Positions 43,320 to 51,948 of a stretch of DNA of 64,000 nucleotides are shown in pieces. Position numbers and translations under genes: made by a program. The notes under the pieces were generated by a model. That model saw only the letters and a program-made list of their open reading frames with translations. It was not told the origin of the DNA and did not search any database. Origin of the DNA: an uncultured Pelagibacteraceae bacterium (GTDB lineage: Bacteria; Pseudomonadota; Alphaproteobacteria; Pelagibacterales; Pelagibacteraceae); NCBI GenBank assembly GCA_902539235.1, contig CACBIC010000003.1, forward strand, positions 1-64,000, in the 5' to 3' direction. The first letter of the stretch is position 1. Every line of letters begins with the position of its first letter.

Positions 43320-44269
43320 TGTTTCAAGACTTGAATATTTTCTTAGGTGCTGTTGTGGCAGACGCAGCCGCTCGCCCTCTTCATTGGGTATATGATCCTA
43401 AGAAGTTAAAAAGATATATTAGAGGCAAAAAAGAAATTGCTTTTCTAAAAGAAAACAAATCCCCCTTTTATGCTTTGGAGACGGGCTTTACATCAGGCTA
43501 CGCAGACATGGGATTAGTTATGTTCCAAACAATAATTAACTCTCAAAAAAAATCAGACATACTTTCAAATTTTAAAAAAAATATAGTTCAACATTTTGGT
43601 CCTTCTTCTAATTACTGGAAAAATTTAAAAGAGAGAAAAAAATATAAAAAGATTAAATGGAAGCGTCCGTTACAGGGCAACTGGTTGCACCAGAATACAC
43701 TTGAGACCATTCAGAACATTAAAGAAAAAAAAAGGATCACAGGAGGTACAAAAGTTCAAGAAACAGACGGATTTAATGCGGCATTACCATATTATTTTTT
43801 AGTAAGCAAAGAAGATAGAGAAATTAAAAAAGTCATTAGAACTTGCGCAAATACTGATAAAAATGAACTTTATGGATTGGCAAGACTAAAGATTATAGAT
43901 TTAGCTAGCAAAGGGGAGGAAAATCCTATTCAAAAATTTATTAAATTAAATATTAAAAATAGATATTTTAAAAATGTAATCACAGACATTAAGAAGGTAT
44001 TAAAACTTAAAAATCAAAATCATACTTACGTTACAAGAATGCTGGGGAAAGCATGCTCAGATAATTCGAACTTTATGAGTTCAATTCATTGCATAATTAC
44101 TTCAAGCAATTATGAGTCTGCAATCATTAAGACAATTAAAGCTGGAGGATGTAACTGCAGCAGAGCTATTTTTTGTGGATCTTATTTTTCAGCGTTAAAA
44201 AAAAGGAGTATCCCTTTAGCTTGGATTAAAAAAACCAACGCAGCACAAAAAATTTTAGAGTATCTTTAA
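43319..44269 (+). CDS. ADP-ribosylglycohydrolase-like protein (J1-crystallin/selenoprotein J branch) with altered metal site
   Basis: 316 residues. FLGAVVADAAARPLHWVYDPKKL is the opening of the ADP-ribosylglycohydrolase fold, in the J1-crystallin/selenoprotein J form (DAA...LHW.YD). The usual two or three Asp of TDDT are reduced to GYADMGLVM, and the C-terminal GGDxD metal motif is GGCNCSRAIFCGSYFSA, with Cys in place of both Asp. The protein may not hydrolyse ADP-ribose the standard way; it may bind it or use another chemistry. TAATG overlap with rlmN shows cotranscription; it borders the DNA-processing cluster. Confidence 0.75.
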   Translation: MFQDLNIFLGAVVADAAARPLHWVYDPKKLKRYIRGKKEIAFLKENKSPFYALETGFTSGYADMGLVMFQTIINSQKKSDILSNFKKNIVQHFGPSSNYWKNLKERKKYKKIKWKRPLQGNWLHQNTLETIQNIKEKKRITGGTKVQETDGFNAALPYYFLVSKEDREIKKVIRTCANTDKNELYGLARLKIIDLASKGEENPIQKFIKLNIKNRYFKNVITDIKKVLKLKNQNHTYVTRMLGKACSDNSNFMSSIHCIITSSNYESAIIKTIKAGGCNCSRAIFCGSYFSALKKRSIPLAWIKKTNAAQKILEYL

Positions 44270-44270
44270 T

Positions 44271-44474
44271 TTATTGATAACCCTTATTAATCTTTTCTCT
44301 TAATTTTTTTTCGTAATACTTCTTAGCTAAATCTGAAGAAGAAAAAGATTTACTTTGTTTAGCAGGATTTTCAATACCAATTCTACCATAGCAAATATTT
44401 ATCGATTTACCTTTTAGTTCAATCTCCCAGAACTTATTAGATTTAGCGTCAGTATATTCTAAATGTTTTTTCAT
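44271..44474 (-). CDS. Stand-alone WGR-domain protein
   Basis: 67 residues. KHLEYTDAKSNKFWEIELKG begins the domain; the W-G-R core appears as FWEIELKGKSINICYGRIG, and the helix AKKYYEKKLREKINKGY ends it. WGR domains occur in PARP-type ADP-ribosyltransferases, where they bind nicked DNA, and alone next to bacterial DNA-repair genes. It converges on the ADP-ribosylglycohydrolase-like gene with a 1-base gap and follows the large nuclease-helicase gene by 36 bases on the same strand. Confidence 0.85.
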   Translation of the reverse strand: MKKHLEYTDAKSNKFWEIELKGKSINICYGRIGIENPAKQSKSFSSSDLAKKYYEKKLREKINKGYQ

Positions 44475-44510
44475 ACATCTGCCTTAATTGAATTATTGAA
44501 AAGATTAAAG

Positions 44511-47500
44511 TTATTTGACTTTATAATCAAGCAATTTAAAAAAATTATTCATTAATTTTATCTGATTTATATTTTTAGGGGAAAATTCTAAAAGTTTTGG
44601 ATTAAAGAGTATTATTGATGCTACTTGTGCTCTTGATATAGCTACATTCAATCTATTTTTATCAAAGAAAAATTCTTTATTTCTTGGCAATGTTTCGCTA
44701 TCCGATGAAGTCATTGAAATAATATTTACAGGCGCCTCCTGACCTTGAAATTTATCTATTGTACCAACTCTAGCATTTTTAATTTTTTCCTCCTCCAATT
44801 TAGCTATCATTAGATTAACCTGTGTATTGTAGGGACTTATTATTAAAAAATCTTTAACATTGAGTTCTCTTTTTTTACCATTATCGTTGAATTCGCTACC
44901 TATCATTTGTTTCATTAAATCAATGACTGTATCAATTTCTTCTAAACTTGTTTGAACATTGTTTTTATGGTTCATTTCTATGTAATGAATACCAGGATTT
45001 TGAATAATACATTTTTTATCAAATTTAATAATTCTTTTTTCTGTTCTCTCATCACAATTAAGCCTTCCTTCGTAAAAATTAGATGATATAAATTTATTAA
45101 TTTTTGAGTGCATCCGATAAGTTTTATTTAAGAATATTCCTCTATTTTCAGGGATTGTATCCCGACCCTCTAGGAGATAATCCAATATAGATTGACCGGA
45201 CTCGTTTGGGTGAGTTCCTTTTATTGGTTGTCCTAACTGGTTTTGATCTCCGATTAAAACAATATTTTTAGCTATATTACCAATACTAATTAAATCTGCT
45301 AAACTTACCTGTCCAGCTTCATCAATAAATAAGTAATCGATTTTGCTATCGTAATAAGAACTCGCTAAGTGATATTTTGTACCAGCAAAAATTTGACCTG
45401 CATCTTTTATTTTTAATGCATTCATGAAAACCGGATCTTTTTCATGAGTTTTAATAAAATCTCCATTAAATATTGTATCTTCATCCTCAAGGTTTCCCCG
45501 TTTATATCCAATGATTGTTAATTGTTTCTCCTTTGCCATATCTTCGACTTTTTGCAATAGATTATGAATTACTTTATGAGACAAACCTGTAATTGCGATC
45601 TTCTTTTTTTGCTTCAATAATTCTATAATTGCGTTTGAAGCTTGAAACGTTTTTCCAGTGCCGGGTGGCCCCTGAATATAGATATAGCTATTATTTAAGT
45701 TTAAAATAATCTTCGGAATTTCTTTAATAAAATCATTTGATTGAATAATTTTTTCTCCAGTTTTTATACCCGTTATATTTGGATATTTTTTTTCTAAGAA
45801 ATCAATTAATGAGCTATATTTTTTCTCTTTATTTATTAGAGAGTCTATAAATTTATATGTATTTGAAACTAACTTTGTATTAGGTCTTGGTTTATCCGGA
45901 CCTATTGATAAAATTTTAGGCAAAATTCCTTGAGAGGTTCCTCTTTTTATTAAAATATCTTTTTTTTTATAATCGATTTCAATAATTGTCCCTGCATAAT
46001 CTTTTTGCTCAATATCTTGATTATTTGCAATCACAGTTTTTTTACTTTTTCTAAGCTTAAAATCTTGATCCTCAAATTTATAAGAATACAGCAAAGATTT
46101 TTTATCTGGTTTGGGCTCACCTTCTAACTTCATATTTCCTATACATTCTGGATCTTCAATTAATTCTTCATCAGATTTAGTTCTTCTTTCAAAAAACTCA
46201 CGCCAAGCAGGCTTATCTTCACGATTATAAAAACCTATTATGTCTGACATTAATTGTTTAATTTTTTTATTTTCAATTTTAGATTTTTCAACTTTTTCTT
46301 GATATGTGATCATATCAATTTCAAAATCTCTTAACTCCATTTCTCCATTTTTCTTCGGAATGAACCAAGAAGTTTCTTTAGGTTTTTTATCTAATAACCA
46401 TTTATGTAGTTCATAAGTAGAATGACAGTCTTGTTTGTTGTAACTTTCTATTTCTTCTAAAAATTTTTTATCGTTTGTTTCTAGCCATTCAATATAATAT
46501 TCTTGCGATATATCCCCTCTTTGTACATCGCCCTCTCTTTCAAAGTTATAAAATTTTTCCGTATTTTTTAAAGAATTACTATTCTCAGAAATAAAAAGTC
46601 CTTGTCTATTAACTTCCAATAAATTTACAAATTTATCCAAGTTAAGATAATGGTCATATTCAATACCTTTTACTTTATGGAAAGAGGATAGTTTTAATAA
46701 TGCTGTTATTTCATAACTGCCGTAATGATAAATTTTTGAATTTGGGTATTTTTCAAAATGTTGTTTTGTAAAATCAAAAAACTTAATTAAGTTTTTTTTT
46801 TCTTCACTCTTGTTGTGAGACCATAATGCTTTGAAATTTTCTTTTCCATTTTCAATATAAAAAATTCCAAATAAATATTCCAAACCTCCGGGATATATAT
46901 GATCTTCAACACTTTCGATATCAAAGTATAAATCACATTCAGAGGGTTTAGGTAACAAGTTAAAACCTTTTGATCCATTTAAGTTATAAGGATTTGGTTT
47001 ATATATTGGAATACCTGTCTTCTCATATTCTTTTTGTAGCTTAGCTTGCGTAACTAATTTGTAAGAAATTTCTTTTCTAAAACCCTTTAAAGGTTTATTT
47101 TCATCTTGTTTTGATAATTTAGTCGCTGTATCCATTTTTATATTGAGTAATTTTTTTAAGTGCACTTTTGTCAATCCACCTACTTGATTGAGATTATCCT
47201 CTTTTTTCCAAATATTTTCACACCGATCTAGCCATTCACAAGTTTCACAGGCGCTACATTTCTCCGGTTTTGTTTTATTTACTAAAGTTTCAATAAATTT
47301 TTCGTAATTTTCTCTAGTTTTTTTAAAAAATTGATTTACCTGATGTACTTGCACTTCTTCTTGAACCATATTCTTCAAAACTATGATGAATTTTTTCGGT
47401 AAAACTCCTTGAGTTGCCTCTAACATAAATGTGTATGAACCCAATTGTATGATATGATCTGGTTTAGGTTTATTAGAGTATTTTGTATCTATTACTTCAT

Positions 47501-47873
47501 AACTATAGTCTCCAAATTTAGATTTTTGATCTTTATTAATAATTAAGAAATCAAATTCACCACTCCATTTATCTCTTTTTAACCACCCACCAAAAATAAT
47601 CTCAAAACCTTCTTTCATTGCCTGAACGGTTTTTGAGATTTTTTCCTCTTTGGTGAGTTTTTGGTCCTTTAAATTAAGTGTTTTCTTAAACTTTTTCTTT
47701 AATTCCTTAAAATATTCTTTTTCATGAATATTTCCTCTTTCAATTCTGAGCTTGTCATTTGTTTTTAGCTCAATTCTTTTGAGTTTGAGCTTTTCTTTGT
47801 TTATTTCATTAAATATTTTATACTTACAACTCAAGTATCTTCTAAGCATCGTAGGAGAAAAAAGATTTTTCAT
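44511..47873 (-). CDS. TM0106-like RecB nuclease / RNase H-like / SF1 helicase fusion
   Basis: 1120 residues in three parts. N-terminal RecB/Cas4-like PD-(D/E)xK nuclease with an iron-sulfur-type Cys set: Cys17 (YLSCKYKIF) and CSACETCEWLDRC near residue 215. A DEDD-like RNase H domain begins with LYFDIESVEDH (about 315) and ends SYNKQDCHSTYEL. The SF1B helicase has IQGPPGTGKT (about 740), YLFIDEAGQVS, GDQNQLGQP, KTYRMHSKINKF, VGTIDKFQGQE and RLNVAISRAQ, in Upf1/Dna2 order. It probably unwinds and trims DNA or RNA. The largest gene of an apparent DNA-processing island. Confidence 0.9.
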   Translation of the reverse strand: MKNLFSPTMLRRYLSCKYKIFNEINKEKLKLKRIELKTNDKLRIERGNIHEKEYFKELKKKFKKTLNLKDQKLTKEEKISKTVQAMKEGFEIIFGGWLKRDKWSGEFDFLIINKDQKSKFGDYSYEVIDTKYSNKPKPDHIIQLGSYTFMLEATQGVLPKKFIIVLKNMVQEEVQVHQVNQFFKKTRENYEKFIETLVNKTKPEKCSACETCEWLDRCENIWKKEDNLNQVGGLTKVHLKKLLNIKMDTATKLSKQDENKPLKGFRKEISYKLVTQAKLQKEYEKTGIPIYKPNPYNLNGSKGFNLLPKPSECDLYFDIESVEDHIYPGGLEYLFGIFYIENGKENFKALWSHNKSEEKKNLIKFFDFTKQHFEKYPNSKIYHYGSYEITALLKLSSFHKVKGIEYDHYLNLDKFVNLLEVNRQGLFISENSNSLKNTEKFYNFEREGDVQRGDISQEYYIEWLETNDKKFLEEIESYNKQDCHSTYELHKWLLDKKPKETSWFIPKKNGEMELRDFEIDMITYQEKVEKSKIENKKIKQLMSDIIGFYNREDKPAWREFFERRTKSDEELIEDPECIGNMKLEGEPKPDKKSLLYSYKFEDQDFKLRKSKKTVIANNQDIEQKDYAGTIIEIDYKKKDILIKRGTSQGILPKILSIGPDKPRPNTKLVSNTYKFIDSLINKEKKYSSLIDFLEKKYPNITGIKTGEKIIQSNDFIKEIPKIILNLNNSYIYIQGPPGTGKTFQASNAIIELLKQKKKIAITGLSHKVIHNLLQKVEDMAKEKQLTIIGYKRGNLEDEDTIFNGDFIKTHEKDPVFMNALKIKDAGQIFAGTKYHLASSYYDSKIDYLFIDEAGQVSLADLISIGNIAKNIVLIGDQNQLGQPIKGTHPNESGQSILDYLLEGRDTIPENRGIFLNKTYRMHSKINKFISSNFYEGRLNCDERTEKRIIKFDKKCIIQNPGIHYIEMNHKNNVQTSLEEIDTVIDLMKQMIGSEFNDNGKKRELNVKDFLIISPYNTQVNLMIAKLEEEKIKNARVGTIDKFQGQEAPVNIISMTSSDSETLPRNKEFFFDKNRLNVAISRAQVASIILFNPKLLEFSPKNINQIKLMNNFFKLLDYKVK

Positions 47874-48013
47874 GAAATTAATCTAATTAAACGCTCTACT
47901 AGTTTCAATTGATTACTCAAATATCTTTTCTAATGTTGTTTTAATTTTAAAATTAACTATTGACATTAAAATTACTTTGATTTATAAGGGAATTGTTAAG
48001 AATTATTAGATAA

Positions 48014-48076
48014 CCTTGTAATGTAGTCGAAGTTGTTCTTAATATCCTTTCGAAGAATATTTCCTATATTACAAGG
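48014..48076. ncRNA. Candidate structured RNA element between the divergent DNA-processing genes
   Basis: CCTTGTAATGTAG (48014-48026) pairs with CTATATTACAAGG (48064-48076) over 13 continuous pairs with one G-T wobble. The 37-base interior can form either of two competing hairpins: TCGAA (48027) with TTCGA (48049), or GTTCTT (48035) with AAGAAT (48053). It ends 31 bases before the ATG at 48108, which has an AAGGAG site. No T run follows, so it is not a simple terminator. Orientation and function unknown. Confidence 0.5.
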
Positions 48077-48107
48077 CTATAAGACTTAAAACTAAGGAGT
48101 TTTTGTT

Positions 48108-48329
48108 ATGAATTGTAATAAACCTAAGGAATATATTAAATATTTCTCGTGTTATAACTGCAACTGTCTCGGTTTTTTTCAGGAAACTAGAGGACTTTTA
48201 ACAGTTTTAGGGTGGAAACTTTCGCTTAGCAAAACTCGACCTTGTTATATGTGTTCTGGCAAGGGTTTTGTGGCATCTAAAAAAATAATAACAAAAAAAA
48301 ATAATTACAAATCATTTTTGACTCACTGA
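48108..48329 (+). CDS. Small zinc-ribbon protein
   Basis: 73 residues. Two cysteine knuckles, CYNCNC (15-20) and CYMCSGKG (46-53), spaced about 26 residues apart, form a probable zinc ribbon of the DnaJ CxxCxGxG kind. The ribosome site AAGGAG lies 9 bases upstream of the ATG. The C-terminal tail is Lys-rich. It is the first gene of the operon that continues with the ATPase-protease gene 2 bases on. It may bind nucleic acid or the partner protein. Confidence 0.75.
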   Translation: MNCNKPKEYIKYFSCYNCNCLGFFQETRGLLTVLGWKLSLSKTRPCYMCSGKGFVASKKIITKKNNYKSFLTH

Positions 48330-48331
48330 TA

Positions 48332-49915
48332 ATGACACTAGAAGATAAAAAAATAGAGATTTACAAAAACTTGTTACTCGGTATTTCAGGAGTGACAGAG
48401 GCTAAATATCTAAAAACAGTCGAGTCTTCCGTTACAACATCCTGGGGCGTTAATTGGGATCACGATTACATTGCTCGAGACATTTTACAAAATTTTAGAG
48501 ACGCCAATCTTAAAGAAATTGATAAAATTGATATAAAAGTTTATGACGATCAAATTCTGGTCTCTGCTAAAAATTCATTCGATATACGAAAATTATTTTA
48601 TATGGGCTCAAATAAATCTGGAGACGATGAAACAATAGGTGAATATGGAGAGGGATTTAAAGCAGCTTGCGTATCCATGATTAAATTAGGTATTAATGAC
48701 CCGATTTCTATTAGTGGCGATAATGCAATAATAATCTCAGTAGGCAAAGCGGTGGTAGAAAATATGAGGCCACTTATCTACCATTATTTTAAAATTAACA
48801 AACAAAACTCAACAATTTTCAGCGTAAATACCTATGACGAAAAGCTCAAAAAAGCTTTTAAATTCGGGATGAATCATTTTTGGTATGAAAAAAATGATCT
48901 AGTTGGTCAAAAACTCTACGACTATAACGAAATAGCAGCTTATAAATCTAAGAAAGCCAAAGAAGGTTATATTTTTTATAGAGGTATTATGAGGAACACT
49001 ATTCCTCATATACCGATAGTAATTAATATTTCAAAAAAGTATGCGGCAATTGAGAATAAAATAAAAGCTGATCGAGATAGAAATTCATTTTCAAGTAAAC
49101 TCACTCAAACTTTTTTCTCAATTTACGCTAGATCAGGTTTTTACTGGGGTGGGATGAAAAACAATCCTGCAATCCATTACATCTTAAAAACATCGAAACC
49201 GATCTGGCCAAAAGGGCATCAGTTATTGAGTGCTATTGGAACATATTCTAGAAGCTTACATGAAGATCTGGTTATTAAAAAAATGTTTGCATCAAAAAAA
49301 TATTATTGTGAAAGCACTTATAATTATACATCTGGAATAACTTGGTCTGATTGGTACGATACTAAGACACAAAGCTTTGTTTTAAGACGTGATAATAAAT
49401 TTAAAAAAGATGGAAGAGTAAAATTACCAAGCTATTTTTCTAGCTTTGGCGTTTTGAGTTCTTTAGGACAGTTTGTGAAGAAAAAAAAAGCTGCTGAGGA
49501 AAGAGTTAAAAAGACTAAAACAGCATCGCTTACAACAAAACAAAAGAAAGCTGTAAATCTTGCTTTAGATTGTATTAGAAAAGTAGCTCCGACTTTTTCA
49601 AAATTATACAAAAACCATATTGAAGATGAGGGAATTTATGATTTGAATATTAAAATGTGTGAGTCGAAAGATCTTCTGGGGCAATTAAAAGATAATCGGG
49701 AATATAATGATAAAACTATTTTTCTTAATAAAGAGTTATTTAAAAGTAGTTTTGGAAAATTTTTTAGCACGTTAGCTCATGAAATGAGCCATGTATTTGG
49801 TCAAGACGGACAAAGAGAATTTTCTGATGTATTGACTCATTTACTAGAGCAAGCCGTGCAAAGAAATAAAATTTTAAATCAATATGCTAAAAAATGGAAG
49901 GAATTAAAATTATGA
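48332..49915 (+). CDS. GHKL ATPase-metalloprotease fusion
   Basis: 527 residues. The N-terminal part has the Bergerat-fold ATPase boxes: ARDILQNFRDAN (Asn54, Asp57) and GEYGEGFKAA (103-112), in Hsp90/MORC style. A middle stretch of about 300 residues has no recognised motif. The C terminus has a zinc-protease motif LAHEMSHVFG (HEMSH at 483-487) followed by DGQREFSD, which could supply a third ligand. Combining an ATP-driven clamp with a protease in one chain is unusual and suggests a triggered effector. Its stop overlaps the next ATG by 4 bases (ATGA). Confidence 0.8.
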   Translation: MTLEDKKIEIYKNLLLGISGVTEAKYLKTVESSVTTSWGVNWDHDYIARDILQNFRDANLKEIDKIDIKVYDDQILVSAKNSFDIRKLFYMGSNKSGDDETIGEYGEGFKAACVSMIKLGINDPISISGDNAIIISVGKAVVENMRPLIYHYFKINKQNSTIFSVNTYDEKLKKAFKFGMNHFWYEKNDLVGQKLYDYNEIAAYKSKKAKEGYIFYRGIMRNTIPHIPIVINISKKYAAIENKIKADRDRNSFSSKLTQTFFSIYARSGFYWGGMKNNPAIHYILKTSKPIWPKGHQLLSAIGTYSRSLHEDLVIKKMFASKKYYCESTYNYTSGITWSDWYDTKTQSFVLRRDNKFKKDGRVKLPSYFSSFGVLSSLGQFVKKKKAAEERVKKTKTASLTTKQKKAVNLALDCIRKVAPTFSKLYKNHIEDEGIYDLNIKMCESKDLLGQLKDNREYNDKTIFLNKELFKSSFGKFFSTLAHEMSHVFGQDGQREFSDVLTHLLEQAVQRNKILNQYAKKWKELKL

Positions 49916-50820
49916 TTTATAACCTTAAAATTTCAACACCTATTCAAAAAAGCAATATAGTTGTGTTCTTTTTAAAAAACCATGAAATGGAGGAACACAC
50001 TTATTTGAACTTAAATGAAGGTTTAAGCAAAAATAAAATTAGCATCAAAGAATATGAAGAAGTGGGTTATAGAGATTTGCTAAATATTAAAAATTTATCA
50101 AACGAAAGTTTGTTACTTTTAAACGGTGAACAAATAATTGGTCACAAGATAAAACAAAATAGAGTAGTAGCAAGCTCAGCATTAATAGAAAAAAATTCTG
50201 AAGGAATAATAAGAGTATCCTGTGGTGAAAAAAATAGATGGTCGGCATTAACCAACGAGGATATCAGCACATCTGACTCAATGTTTTTCTCACGGCAAAC
50301 ACTTCATAAACAGAACCTATCGTGGGGACAGATAGATAGCTATCTTTATCAAAATGGCATTAAATCTCTTACTAAAGACTCATCAATAGTTTACAAGAAG
50401 AATAAAATAACTGTAGATAATATCGTTGAGTCGTTTAAAACAGAGGCTAACGTAATTGGTTTAGCGATAGGAAATCATTTTGGTATTACAAGCTTAGATG
50501 TCTTTTCAAACCCTTTACTATTTCAGCATTACTACAAAAAAATTTTAAGAAGTTACGTACTTGCAAATTTAAGTAATAATAAAAAAATAATAAATTTAAA
50601 TGAGCAAGACGTGAATATTTTTCTTCAAAATGTATACGTTGCAAGAAAAAGAAAAATTATGAATTTAAAAGGACAACACGGTGAAAAATACTCTCTGCAA
50701 AGCAATAAAATTGTAGGTAATGTTTTGTATGATAAAGCTAAAGTAGTTCATTTTACTGCGTTACTTAAAAATGATTTGAATGAACTTCCAGACAAAAATA
50801 AAACAAGAAAGGCAGCTTAA
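49912..50820 (+). CDS. ARPP-1-like (DUF6569) domain protein
   Basis: About 302 residues from the ATG at 49912, in an ATGA overlap; the longer start at 49894 lies inside the upstream gene. The motif run LSNESLLLLNGEQIIGHKIKQNR (in parts LLLLNGEQIIG and IKQNRVVASSALI), VSCGEKNRWSAL matches ARPP-1, named for its association with ADP-ribosylglycohydrolase and rhodanese-phosphatase proteins. Biochemical role unknown. An ADP-ribosylglycohydrolase-like gene is 5.6 kb away in the same neighbourhood. Confidence 0.7.
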   Translation: MIYNLKISTPIQKSNIVVFFLKNHEMEEHTYLNLNEGLSKNKISIKEYEEVGYRDLLNIKNLSNESLLLLNGEQIIGHKIKQNRVVASSALIEKNSEGIIRVSCGEKNRWSALTNEDISTSDSMFFSRQTLHKQNLSWGQIDSYLYQNGIKSLTKDSSIVYKKNKITVDNIVESFKTEANVIGLAIGNHFGITSLDVFSNPLLFQHYYKKILRSYVLANLSNNKKIINLNEQDVNIFLQNVYVARKRKIMNLKGQHGEKYSLQSNKIVGNVLYDKAKVVHFTALLKNDLNELPDKNKTRKAA

Positions 50821-51926
50821 TGACATTTGAAATGAATTATTTGATATTTTCTATAGTTTTTCTAATTATAGGAGCTTTAGTGGGGTATTTTATTTATTCA
50901 AGATTAAACAAAGATAAGATTGATCAAAACAAAGATTTAGAAACATTAAAAACAGAAGTTGAAGACACTTTTACAAAATTACTTAACGATTTAAATAAAA
51001 AAGTCGAGTCATACCATGCTAAATCTGATCAAGATCGGGGCTCTTTAACACAAGTCCTAAAAGATATTCGTTCTATTGGTAGTGGTGTTAGTTCTGATAT
51101 TAATACCTTTAAAAATGTCTTAGTTTCAGGAGGCGCTAGAACACAAGGTCCTTGGGGACAAATGGTTCTAGAAAAAATTTTAGAAAAGATGGAGTTTACC
51201 GAAGGAACTGAATATGAAAAACAAAAATCAATTAAAACTGATGATGGACGTAAAATTCCAGATTGTATCGTTCATCTCCCAAATGACTCAGGCGATAGAA
51301 GAGATATTGTCATTGATGCTAAAGTAAGTTTGCAAGCATGGTCAGAGCACGAGGAAAGTGATGATCCAATTGTAAAAAAAGAAGCACTCAAAAGACATAT
51401 TCAATCTGTTAAAAATCATATTCGAGATTTGGCCAGCCAGAATTATCAAAATATTCCTGGTATAGAGAGTTTGGACTCAGTTATAATGTTTTCTCCAAAT
51501 GAGCAGGCAATTTTTGGTTTAGGAAAGGAAAGTAGAAATATTTTAGATCTAGCTTTTGACAAAAAAATTGTACCTGTTGGACCAACTATGCTTTATTTTG
51601 TTTTGAAGTCTGTTGCTGATAATTGGAGCAAGTCAAAACAATCAAAGAATATGCAAGAGGTAATTAAGATAGCTAATCTAGCATGTTCTCAGGCTACTGA
51701 AATTTATCATTCAGCCAAAAAATCAAAAGAAAATATTAACAAAACTCTTGAAAATTTAGATGATGTATTGGATCAAATACAAGACGGTAGAGGAAGTTTT
51801 TTAGGAAGAATTCAAAGAATGACTAAATTGGGCGGATTAAACCCTAAAAGCATTCCTGACGAGGCAATTAAAAATATTGAAAATGCCGAGGTTAGTAAAA
51901 TAACAAAATCAAAAAAGACCGAGTAG
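50820..51926 (+). CDS. rmuC: DNA recombination protein RmuC
   Basis: 368 residues. N-terminal TM helix (YLIFSIVFLIIGALVGYFIY), coiled coil, then the endonuclease-like core: GGARTQGPWGQMVLEKILE, EYEKQKSIKTDDGRKIPDCIVHLP, DIVIDAKVSLQAW and IVPVGPTMLYFVLKSV. RmuC limits recombination between inverted repeats and is related to restriction-endonuclease folds. TAATG overlap with the ARPP-1-like gene. Its place in this operon ties the cassette to DNA handling. Confidence 0.92.
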   Translation: MTFEMNYLIFSIVFLIIGALVGYFIYSRLNKDKIDQNKDLETLKTEVEDTFTKLLNDLNKKVESYHAKSDQDRGSLTQVLKDIRSIGSGVSSDINTFKNVLVSGGARTQGPWGQMVLEKILEKMEFTEGTEYEKQKSIKTDDGRKIPDCIVHLPNDSGDRRDIVIDAKVSLQAWSEHEESDDPIVKKEALKRHIQSVKNHIRDLASQNYQNIPGIESLDSVIMFSPNEQAIFGLGKESRNILDLAFDKKIVPVGPTMLYFVLKSVADNWSKSKQSKNMQEVIKIANLACSQATEIYHSAKKSKENINKTLENLDDVLDQIQDGRGSFLGRIQRMTKLGGLNPKSIPDEAIKNIENAEVSKITKSKKTE

Positions 51927-51948
51927 TTTCCTCTCATTATAACTTAAA

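Noticed and set aside
44511-47873. Cas4 or CRISPR link for the RecB-type nuclease
   Set aside because: No repeat-spacer array and no other cas-like gene were seen; the helicase and RNase H parts fit the TM0106-type family.
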